In this document: positions 1 through 6,555 of the stretch, one piece after another
Numbering within the stretch: position 1 is the stretch's first letter
Layout of the letters: each line of letters opens with the position of its first letter
DNA from: Actinomycetes bacterium
GTDB lineage: Bacteria; Actinomycetota; Actinomycetes; Nanopelagicales; Nanopelagicaceae
Length of the DNA stretch: 35,418 nucleotides
NCBI GenBank assembly: GCA_023252155.1
Contig: JAHEXJ010000015.1
Span: forward strand, 1 to 35,418
Reading direction: 5' to 3'
Made by a program: the position numbers and the translations under genes
Notes under the pieces: model-generated
Seen by the model: only the letters and a program-made list of their open reading frames with translations
Told to the model about the DNA's origin: nothing
Databases searched by the model: none

Positions 1-307
1 GATACTTCGCTCCCGCAATGAGCGCACCGAGATCGAGTGAAATGACTCTCTTCTCCCGAAGACCAATTGGAACATCTCGCGCTGCAATACGAAGGGCCAG
101 CCCTTCAACGATTGCGGTCTTTCCCGTACCTGGCTCTCCGATTAGCACAGGATTATTCTTCGTGCGCCGTGACAGCACTTGTATTACTCGACGCACTTCG
201 TTATCTCTGCCGATAACGGGATCTAATTTTCCATCTCGGGCGCGTTGAGTAAGGTCAACACCGTATTGTTCTAATGCGGATTTCTCATCTACTTCTGGCG
301 TAGTCAT
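1..307 (-). CDS. clpB: ClpB-like AAA+ disaggregase, 5' part only, N-domain absent
   Basis: Partial gene running off the left edge; the first 102 residues are visible. They begin [19 protein letters not shown] and continue into the ClpB/ClpC nucleotide-binding domain 1, with [21 protein letters not shown], the Walker A motif GEPGTGKT and the [10 protein letters not shown] segment. ClpB is a cytoplasmic hexameric chaperone that threads aggregated proteins through its pore together with DnaK. Family members normally carry about 145 residues of N-domain before this point. Here an ATG preceded by GAGGAG (about 7 nt away) starts directly at domain 1, and the upstream DNA does not encode the missing domain before the divergent aldolase begins. 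It could be a short ClpB isoform gene or a ClpB/ClpC paralogue; the coiled-coil middle domain that would settle this is outside the window. Confidence 0.88.
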   Translation of the reverse strand, partial: MTTPEVDEKSALEQYGVDLTQRARDGKLDPVIGRDNEVRRVIQVLSRRTKNNPVLIGEPGTGKTAIVEGLALRIAARDVPIGLREKRVISLDLGALIAGAKY

Positions 308-448
308 GATTGAACTCCTCAACGATAAGGATAACTCCATTCGCGTCGTAAATCATTGGCCCGCATTGATATTTTAATGGCCAGGTAATCGGCGTAGGCT
401 GTCCAAAGTGGCGACAGTCACATGCTTCACGTTGCTCGGAGGTATCAG

Positions 449-1342
449 GTGATCAAAAGGATGTCGCTAGCCGAAAGAGGACTCGGAACTGGAAAGAAGG
501 CCCGACTACATCGCATTCTGCACCAATTCGGTTTGAAGAACGGGACCGCTTTATTTTTGCCGTATGACCAAGGGATGGAACACGGCCCACGTGATTTCTT
601 CTCGAATCCATCTTCATCTGACCCCAAATACATTATTCGTTTAGCGCTAGAAGGCGGATTCAACGGAATCGCAATTCAAATTGGACTGGCTGAAAAATTT
701 TATTGGGAGTTTGCTGGCGAGCTTCCGCTAATTCTCAAATTGAACGGTAAGACTGATATTCCGTCAGATGCACGAGCGTTGTCACCAATTCACGCCACGG
801 TTAAAGATGCGGTCCAACTCGGCGCCGATGCAGTTGGTTACACACTCTATGTCGGTTCACCGGCGCAGGAAGAAGATTTCGCACAATTTCATCAGGTACG
901 CAATGACGCAAAGGAATACGGAATGCCTCTGATTGTTTGGGCCTACCCAAGAGGCGAAGCGATCGAAGCTAAGGGTGGAAACAGTTCGTTCTACGCAGTT
1001 GATTACGCCGCAAGAGTCGCGAGCGAATTGGGCGCAGATGTCGTGAAAGTGAACTTTCCCCATCCAGACTTGCGAACGAACGTAAAGAAGGAGTACGACA
1101 AGGATTTCACGGCACAGGAAGCCATGAACTCTGTAGTGAGATCGGCAAACCGAACTTTGGTTTTGGTCTCAGGCGGCGAGAAATCGGGCAATGAGGCAAT
1201 GCTGGAAAAAGCGCGAGAGTCAATGGAGGCCGGAGCAACGGGCCTAATCTTCGGCCGCAATATTTGGCAGCGTGACCATGACGCTTCGCTTGTGTTAGTT
1301 AACTCACTCAGGGAGATTCTTGAGAAATATCCGAGTCAATAA
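449..1342 (+). CDS. Class I fructose-bisphosphate aldolase, DhnA/FbaB type
   Basis: Cytoplasmic aldolase of the DeoC/DhnA TIM-barrel family, expected to cleave or form fructose 1,6-bisphosphate in glycolysis/gluconeogenesis; related enzymes act on other ketose phosphates. Visible family marks are LPYDQGMEHGP near the N-terminus, the barrel strand IVWAYPRG, the Schiff-base lysine in DVVKVNF (residue 200 from this start) and the phosphate-binding SGG and GLIFGRNIWQR segments. I place the start at GTG 449 because GGAGGT lies 5 nt upstream at 438-443. The ATG at 422 has no Shine-Dalgarno and the ATG at 461 is 17 nt from it. This gives 297 residues, normal for the family. It diverges from clpB, and its stop lies 4 nt from that of the convergent repeat protein. 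Confidence 0.9.
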   Translation: MIKRMSLAERGLGTGKKARLHRILHQFGLKNGTALFLPYDQGMEHGPRDFFSNPSSSDPKYIIRLALEGGFNGIAIQIGLAEKFYWEFAGELPLILKLNGKTDIPSDARALSPIHATVKDAVQLGADAVGYTLYVGSPAQEEDFAQFHQVRNDAKEYGMPLIVWAYPRGEAIEAKGGNSSFYAVDYAARVASELGADVVKVNFPHPDLRTNVKKEYDKDFTAQEAMNSVVRSANRTLVLVSGGEKSGNEAMLEKARESMEAGATGLIFGRNIWQRDHDASLVLVNSLREILEKYPSQ

Positions 1343-1346
1343 CTAA

Positions 1347-3404
1347 TTAGCCTGTGAGTTTGGCCGTCGAGAGCGAAGAGGGTGCGATTTTGTCTCCGAT
1401 AATGTTCCCTTTGGCATCAAGCTTGACAGCCTTTCCGGAAGGATCTTCTATTCTCTTGTCTTTGGGATCCCAATAGAGCGGCTTGCCATCGGTGCTGATG
1501 ATAGGCATGCCTTTGGATGTGGTAACCGCTCCGTTCAATCCCATTGATACCGCTTTTCCATCGGGCCCAGTGACTGCTTTGCCTGCTTGCTTGATCGGGA
1601 TAGGCGATATTTCCGAGATATTTACGGGCTTGCCATTGGGTGCAAGCACTGGCTTGCCCGCAGAATCCATGACCACACCCGAGGACGAAATCTGGATTGG
1701 TTTGCCAAGGAGATCCTGAAGCGGAGCACCCAATGGAGAGAGCGGCGTTCCAGTTGGAGTCATGACAAGTGGCATTCCACCTAAGGTCTTAACGCCAACA
1801 CCACTGGCATCAACCACCTTGCCATTTGAGCCAAATTGCACGTCGACGCCTTTGATCGAAATGGGCGCACCACTTGATGTTATTACATCCGAGCCAACTG
1901 CTCCGATCAATATGGGCGCACCCTTGCTATCGACCACCTGCAGTCCGGCCGAGTTTATGAGCGGTTGCGACATGACTGCTTTGCCATCCTTCGAAGTCAA
2001 AATCTGACCGTTGCTTCCAGCAACCGGCTTTGCCATCAGGGCTTGCCCAGCGGCGCTTACTACTGGTTGACCCTTAGCATCCAAGATCGGAGGGGCAATT
2101 ACGACGTTCCCGTCCGTAGTGGTGAGAGGTTTTCCACTCGAGTCCAAAAGTGGGGCAGAGAGCAATGCATTTCCCTTCGCATCCACCATGGCTTTACCGT
2201 TACCCATTACAACTGGTTGGCTCGTAACTGCCTCACCTTTGGCATCGAGAACTGGATTGCCTTGAGAATCAAGCGCAGGTGAGACGAATATCGTTTTCCC
2301 GTTTGGTGTGGTCAAAGGCTTTCCATCTGCACCGACGAACGCTTCATTCGTCAACGCTTTACCACTTGCATCAAATACTGGTTTGCCATCGATTCCTAAA
2401 ATCGGCGAGTTCAGAATTGCCTGCCCGTCTTTACCGAGAAGTGCCTTGCCATCATTAGTTAGTTGAACCTGCTGAGTTAGCACATCACCTGTGTTTGAAA
2501 GTAACGGCTTCCCTCCAGCATCGAGAACGGGGTTTACGAAAATTGGCGAACCCGATGATGTCGTCAATGGTTTTCCATCTGCATCTACGAATGCTTCATT
2601 CGTGATTGCCTTACCGTTGGAATCAAAGACTGGTTTGCCATCTTTTCCAAGTATCGGGGAATTGAGAATGGCCTTGCCGTTTCCGTCAAGCAGTGCTTTG
2701 CCATTAGTGCCTATCTGTACTTGCTGCGTAAGCACTTCCCCACTACTTGAAAGCATCGGCACACCATCAGCATCGAGTACAGGGGCGACTGAAACAGGTT
2801 TGCCGCTTGCATCAACGAAGGCGTTGCCAGCAGCATCTAACGCGGCTTGCAGGCCGACCGGTTTGCCGTCTGGACCCATAACGGTCTGCCCGGATTGCAA
2901 GGTCGCTGAAATTCTGCCGAGTTCACCCAACGCAGCCAATTGAGACGCGGTAGGAGGATTGCCTAATTTGTCCAGGAACGCACTCACACCGGGAGGCGGG
3001 CCAGTGGGACCGGTAGGGCCGGTAGGGCCGGTAGGACCGGTAGGACCGGTAGGGCCGGTAGGACCGAACGGACCGGATGGACCGGTAGGACCGAACGGAC
3101 CGGATGGACCGACCGGGTTCTCTGGTCCAGTTGGACCCGTTATTCCCGAGGGTCCAGTTGGTATCTCCATCGGAGGAGCAGTTGCGATTCCTGACGGAGG
3201 GGCTGTCTGAATTCCTGTTGGCGGGCCTGTTGGAATGTTGGCTGGCGGGCCTGTTGGAATGTTGGCTGGCGGGCCTGTTGGAATGTTGGCTGGCGGGCCA
3301 GAAGGTCCCGCGGCAAAAGCGTTCACTCCTAAAAAGAGAGTGACAATCGATAGAAAAATAAAAGTAACTCGCGCCCACCTGCGAATAGCTTTGATGTCAT
3401 TCAT
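1347..3404 (-). CDS. Secreted collagen-like protein with sixteen 21-residue repeats
   Basis: 685 residues; no known enzyme domain recognised. Residues 1-32 are a signal peptide (RRWAR, hydrophobic core, AFAA). Residues 34-66 hold an eight-residue repeat (NIPTGPPA), and about 83-138 are collagen-like Gly-Pro-Thr/Ser triplets. From about 168 to 503 there are sixteen consecutive units of exactly 21 residues, roughly h-x3-G-K-P-h-h-x4-G-x-x-h-x3-P-h, usually with a DG or NG turn; the spacing stays in register and suggests a beta-solenoid. Units at 210-293 and 294-377 form a near-duplicate 84-residue block. The C-terminal 180 residues keep degenerate GKP motifs. There is no LPXTG, lipobox or C-terminal membrane segment, so release or non-covalent attachment is likely. 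No clear Shine-Dalgarno precedes the ATG. Probable role: extracellular fibre or adhesin-like stalk (inference). Confidence 0.8.
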   Translation of the reverse strand: MNDIKAIRRWARVTFIFLSIVTLFLGVNAFAAGPSGPPANIPTGPPANIPTGPPANIPTGPPTGIQTAPPSGIATAPPMEIPTGPSGITGPTGPENPVGPSGPFGPTGPSGPFGPTGPTGPTGPTGPTGPTGPTGPPPGVSAFLDKLGNPPTASQLAALGELGRISATLQSGQTVMGPDGKPVGLQAALDAAGNAFVDASGKPVSVAPVLDADGVPMLSSSGEVLTQQVQIGTNGKALLDGNGKAILNSPILGKDGKPVFDSNGKAITNEAFVDADGKPLTTSSGSPIFVNPVLDAGGKPLLSNTGDVLTQQVQLTNDGKALLGKDGQAILNSPILGIDGKPVFDASGKALTNEAFVGADGKPLTTPNGKTIFVSPALDSQGNPVLDAKGEAVTSQPVVMGNGKAMVDAKGNALLSAPLLDSSGKPLTTTDGNVVIAPPILDAKGQPVVSAAGQALMAKPVAGSNGQILTSKDGKAVMSQPLINSAGLQVVDSKGAPILIGAVGSDVITSSGAPISIKGVDVQFGSNGKVVDASGVGVKTLGGMPLVMTPTGTPLSPLGAPLQDLLGKPIQISSSGVVMDSAGKPVLAPNGKPVNISEISPIPIKQAGKAVTGPDGKAVSMGLNGAVTTSKGMPIISTDGKPLYWDPKDKRIEDPSGKAVKLDAKGNIIGDKIAPSSLSTAKLTG
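2274..2777 (-). repeat. Tandem duplication of an 84-codon block inside the repeat protein
   Basis: Two adjacent 252-bp blocks (2526-2777 and 2274-2525) encode four 21-residue units each in the same order: VLTQQVQ, then AILNSPI, then TNEAF, then the GKPLTT unit. Protein identity is much higher between blocks than between neighbouring units, so a recent block duplication was superimposed on an older 21-codon repeat. Confidence 0.8.
3003..3110. repeat. 9-bp repeats encoding collagen-like triplets
   Basis: On the plus strand the unit ggaccggta/gggccggta recurs in tandem and then becomes interspersed with ggaccgaac and ggaccggat. On the minus strand it encodes Gly-Pro-Thr and Gly-Pro-Ser/Phe triplets. 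Low sequence complexity makes copy-number change by slippage likely. Confidence 0.85.
3220..3299. repeat. Perfect 24-bp tandem repeat, 3.3 copies
   Basis: The unit at 3220-3243 is repeated exactly at 3244-3267 and 3268-3291, followed by 8 bp of a fourth copy. It encodes the eight-residue PTGPPANI repeat after the signal peptide. Perfect identity points to very recent expansion. Confidence 0.9.
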
Positions 3405-3720
3405 TGCAACTAGATTCTGGGTAGATCGCTCGGGAGATACCCCTTACGGAGCTACAACCTTCTTTACAAATTACTCTTGAGGGAATACGAAATCAATCAA
3501 TATGGACGTCATTACACAGTCCTCAACTATGATCTATCTCATTCGATGGCTTCAGGCTCATCTCATTGCGATCTTCCAATTGTTTTGTCGATTGCAATTA
3601 GACTCACATGATAGGAATCACAATCAAAACGACACGAGCCATCAGGTGCACATGGTGCTGGCACTCGATGTGTACGGATACTGCGAGACGCGATGACAGT
3701 GCGAACTAAGGAGAGCGAAA
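3405..3720. other. Intergenic region between divergent genes
   Basis: 316 bp separating the repeat protein (minus) from the decarboxylase (plus). It must contain both promoters, but I see no convincing -35/-10 pair, riboswitch, hairpin or small gene with a Shine-Dalgarno. AAGGAG about 9 nt before ATG 3721 is the only clear signal. Confidence 0.5.
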
Positions 3721-5154
3721 ATGTATGAGTTGCGAGCAAATGCGCCTTTGCTCGATTCATACATCGGATACTTGGATGATGGCAACCAACCGTTCACGAC
3801 ACCAGGACACAAGCAACGCGCTTCGCTTCTGAATCCTGACCTCGGACGCGTTGTAGATCTCGACGTACCTCTTTACGGCGGGCTAGATGAAATCAAACTA
3901 ACGCACGGAATCCTTGAGCATGCAGAAAGTCTTGCCGCACAATTGTGGGGAGCCCATTGGACTCGCTTCTCCACTGGAGGTTCGACCCACGCAAATCAAG
4001 CCATTATTCTTTCTCTTGGAAAACCCGGCGACAAAGTGGCCGTCACTCGAACTACGCATCGATCTATCCTCACTGCCTTAGTTCTTGCCGGACTTGAACC
4101 ACTTTGGATGGTGCCAGAAATCGATGGTGCCACCGGTGTACCGATCGGAATCCCACTGGCTGAAGTCGAACGCGTCTGGCGAGAAGGTCCCATCGCATTG
4201 CTCTTAACGGAGCCCGGATATCTCGGAACTCTTTCCGATTTACCTCCGATTATCGAGGCGGCACACGAAATGGGCATCCCGGTCGTCATCGACGCGGCTT
4301 GGGGAGGTCATTTTGGATTTCACGAATCCCTTCCACCCCACCCCATGCAATTGAATGCCGATGCCTTTGTCACAAGCATTCACAAAACCCTGCCGGGATA
4401 CAGCGCTTCCGCCATAGCGGTTGCTCGCACAACTTTGCTTGACCACGGCAGATTGGAACAGGGCTTTGAATCGACTCACACAACTTCTCCAGCCGGTGCA
4501 CCCCTTGCCTCGATCGATGGAGTCCGCGCCCTAATGCAACTTCATGGACACGAACTCATCGAAAATCTATTGACCAACGTCGGAATATTCCGCGAAAGGC
4601 TTACCCAAGAATTCGGAAATGACATTCTTCTCAAAGTGGAAGATTTTCCAGCCGGAAGATTTGATCCCGTCAAGTTGATTCTACGGGCCAACATTCTCGG
4701 GGCAGACGGAATTGAAATCGAAAATGAATTGATCGAATCCCACATTAGAGTCGAGATGGCAGATCGAGATACCGTCATTTTTATGGTCACTATCGCCGAT
4801 GATGCAAAAACTTTGAGTGATTTGGCTGACGCGCTCATACCGATTCTGCGCAAGCTCTCCGGTACTTCTCGAAAGAGCGCCGCGGCACTGAGTTGGACCG
4901 TAGTGCCGCAAAGGGGCGTTTCGATGCGCGAGGCGTACTTCGGCAAGAGCGAATTAGTCGAGATCGACAAGGCCGTTGGCAGAATCAGCGTCGATCTGGT
5001 TGCGCCATATCCGCCCGGGGTGGCAGTACTCGCCCCCGGTGAAATAATCACGAAGGAAATCTTGGACGGGCTCGTAGCGGCAAAGTCTGAAGGCGTTCGC
5101 ATCGCGTACGCCACTGACCACACCCTGTCTCGATTCCGTGTGCTTGCCGAATAG
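3721..5154 (+). CDS. PLP-dependent Orn/Lys/Arg decarboxylase family enzyme
   Basis: 477 residues; cytoplasmic fold-type I PLP enzyme of the bacterial Orn/Lys/Arg decarboxylase group, short form without the N-terminal wing domain (like SpeA/YaaO of Bacillus). Such enzymes convert arginine or lysine to agmatine or cadaverine for polyamine synthesis; the substrate cannot be read from the sequence. Visible motifs are FTTPGHK at 25-31, STGGSTHAN at 84-92 (PLP phosphate site), VVIDAAWGGHFGFH with the pyridine-binding Asp191, and SIHKTLPGYSASA with the PLP lysine Lys222. The C-terminal domain ends near Arg475. AAGGAG lies about 9 nt before the ATG. The gene is followed after 47 bp by the methyltransferase pair, which appears to have its own promoter. 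Confidence 0.86.
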   Translation: MYELRANAPLLDSYIGYLDDGNQPFTTPGHKQRASLLNPDLGRVVDLDVPLYGGLDEIKLTHGILEHAESLAAQLWGAHWTRFSTGGSTHANQAIILSLGKPGDKVAVTRTTHRSILTALVLAGLEPLWMVPEIDGATGVPIGIPLAEVERVWREGPIALLLTEPGYLGTLSDLPPIIEAAHEMGIPVVIDAAWGGHFGFHESLPPHPMQLNADAFVTSIHKTLPGYSASAIAVARTTLLDHGRLEQGFESTHTTSPAGAPLASIDGVRALMQLHGHELIENLLTNVGIFRERLTQEFGNDILLKVEDFPAGRFDPVKLILRANILGADGIEIENELIESHIRVEMADRDTVIFMVTIADDAKTLSDLADALIPILRKLSGTSRKSAAALSWTVVPQRGVSMREAYFGKSELVEIDKAVGRISVDLVAPYPPGVAVLAPGEIITKEILDGLVAAKSEGVRIAYATDHTLSRFRVLAE

Positions 5155-5188
5155 GGCTCTCGATCCGAACTATCTAAGGCTCTATTGG

Positions 5189-5194
5189 TAGGGT
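5189..5194 (+). promoter_or_regulatory. -10 element for a leaderless start at 5202
   Basis: TAGGGT followed by 7 nt and ATG 5202. There is no Shine-Dalgarno before this ATG, so transcription and translation probably begin at the same base. The -35 region is not convincing. Confidence 0.45.
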
Positions 5195-5201
5195 TCGGCG
5201 C

Positions 5202-5498
5202 ATGTCTGAATACCAAGTTATGCGCTGGCACCAAATTCCGAGCATGATCATCGCCCGCGAAGGCGAACAGGTGATCAAGGTCCAACTTCCCTCGCGCTTT
5301 CAAGAAGCCATAGACGAAGCCGCAATGCGAATGGGTGAGACCGATGCTGATGCCTATACATCAGGATGGGCTCGCGATCCGTGGGTTCAAGCCACAGAGT
5401 TACCGCAAGAGTTGGCCGACCGTATCGCCAATGCACTGGAGGCAGAGTTTTCAGAAGAGAATTTGCAGAAACTTCTTGATGGTCTGGAGAAGAAGTAA
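5202..5498 (+). CDS. Small 'virulence factor' family protein (PF13769-like)
   Basis: 98 residues, no signal peptide or membrane segment. The pattern W-x-x-IPSMIIA, then KVQLPSRFQEAIDEAAMRMGETDADAYTSGW and a C-terminal helical ELADRIANALEAEF matches, from memory, the short family annotated 'virulence factor', whose biochemical function is unknown. Its TAA overlaps the ATG of the methyltransferase by 1 nt (TAATG), so the two are translationally coupled and probably act together. I recall homologues beside folate/homocysteine methyl-transfer genes in other bacteria, which would fit a role in one-carbon or corrinoid-linked methyl transfer rather than virulence. That link is inference. Confidence 0.75.
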   Translation: MSEYQVMRWHQIPSMIIAREGEQVIKVQLPSRFQEAIDEAAMRMGETDADAYTSGWARDPWVQATELPQELADRIANALEAEFSEENLQKLLDGLEKK

Positions 5499-6388
5499 TG
5501 TCGAACATCTACGAGATATTGGCAAAGTCCACCCTGGTCTCGGATGGGGCGATGGGAACGATGCTGCAAGAACGTGGACTCACCGACGGAGGCTCCCCCG
5601 AACTTTGGAATGTAGAAAATCCCGAAGCCATCGAATCAGTACTTGAGGAATATGCAGCATCGGGTGCGCGACTCATCACAACAAATACCTTTGGCGGGAC
5701 CCGCGGAAGACTGGCGATGCATGGTCTCGAAGAACGAGTTTACGAACTGAACAAAGCCGGCGCAGAAATCGCCAAACGCGTGGCAAGCCGCCACCCGGGC
5801 ACTCTAGTTATGGGAGATATCGGGCCAACTGGAGACCTAATGGAGCCAATGGGAATTTTGACGATTGACTCCGCCAAAGAAATCTTTGCCGAACAGATTC
5901 GCGGATTAGCAGACGGCGGCGTCGATGCACTGCTAATTGAAACCATGAGTGATTTGACTGAAGTAGAAGCCGCTGTAAACGCGGCCCATGAGGTCGCCCC
6001 TAATTTGCCGATCATCGCGACAATGAGCTTTGATACGAATTTGCGAACCATGATGGGCGTAAAGCCCGCGCAAGCAGTCGAGAGAATCTCAGAGCTCGGC
6101 GTACGCATAATCGGTGCAAACTGCGGTCGTGGCATGGATGAAATGAGAACCATCGCCCACCAAATGGTTGAAGTACGACCCGACGGGGTATTCATTATTG
6201 CCCAATCAAATGCTGGATTGCCCACTTTGGTTGGAGATACGTTTGTCTATCAAGGCTCCCCTGAAGAGATGGCGAAATTCGCCCAAGAGATGCAAGCGCT
6301 GGGAGTAAATGTCATCGGCTCTTGCTGCGGCTCGACTCCAGCCCACACACTCGCCATCTCCGAGGCAATCAAGCTGGAGGACGAGTAG
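5498..6388 (+). CDS. Homocysteine S-methyltransferase family protein
   Basis: 296 residues forming one zinc-dependent homocysteine S-methyltransferase TIM barrel (as in BHMT and the first module of MetH). Motifs visible: SDGAMGTMLQERGL at 15-28, TNTFGGTRGRL at 62-72, GDIGPTGD at 106-113, ANCGRG with Cys209, and GSCCGSTPAHT with Cys276 and Cys277; the three cysteines are the expected zinc ligands. It should move a methyl group to homocysteine (or a similar thiol) to make methionine in the cytoplasm. The methyl donor could be betaine, S-methylmethionine, or a methylcorrinoid/methyl-folate supplied by a partner not in the window. It is coupled to the preceding small protein by overlapping TAATG. 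A glyoxalase fragment begins in another frame over its last codons. Confidence 0.88.
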   Translation: MSNIYEILAKSTLVSDGAMGTMLQERGLTDGGSPELWNVENPEAIESVLEEYAASGARLITTNTFGGTRGRLAMHGLEERVYELNKAGAEIAKRVASRHPGTLVMGDIGPTGDLMEPMGILTIDSAKEIFAEQIRGLADGGVDALLIETMSDLTEVEAAVNAAHEVAPNLPIIATMSFDTNLRTMMGVKPAQAVERISELGVRIIGANCGRGMDEMRTIAHQMVEVRPDGVFIIAQSNAGLPTLVGDTFVYQGSPEEMAKFAQEMQALGVNVIGSCCGSTPAHTLAISEAIKLEDE

Positions 6389-6555
6389 CTCTTTTCTTAT
6401 ATACGACCAATTTTGATTCTGACCATACAAGAATGCTTGAAATGGGCGTTGATTTCATTGAAGCACCCCGTCACGAAAACTTCGGAAAGGTTGTCGTCTT
6501 TAAGGACGTCTACGGGAATAAATGGGATTTCATCGAATGGGTCTCATCGACCTAA
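6379..6555 (+). pseudogene. 3' remnant of a glyoxalase/VOC-family gene
   Basis: In the +1 frame relative to the methyltransferase, residues GRVALFLYTTNFDSDHTRML followed by MGVDFIEAPRH, then FGKVVVFKDVYGNKWDFIEW, reproduce the C-terminal beta-alpha-beta-beta-beta half of VOC proteins, including the terminal F-x-D-x-x-GN-x-WD-x-I signature. The N-terminal half is missing because the methyltransferase coding sequence occupies that DNA, and no start with a ribosome site precedes the fragment. The stop TAA at 6553-6555 overlaps the stop of the convergent membrane-protein gene. Best read as the tail left after a deletion or recombination joined the two genes. Confidence 0.65.

Noticed and set aside
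18-248. 76-codon open frame on the plus strand
   Set aside because: It lies exactly opposite the ClpB ATPase domain, whose motifs are unmistakable on the minus strand; the plus frame has no recognisable content.
309-321. Small dyad TTGA-N5-TCAA over the clpB ribosome site as a heat-shock operator
   Set aside because: It is too short and does not match HAIR or CIRCE; it overlaps GAGGAG and can arise by chance.
2491-3210. Long open frames opposite the collagen/repeat protein, including a Gly-Pro-Val-rich one
   Set aside because: They are mirror images of the low-complexity repeat; no signal peptide or Shine-Dalgarno, and the minus frame is full length with a signal peptide.
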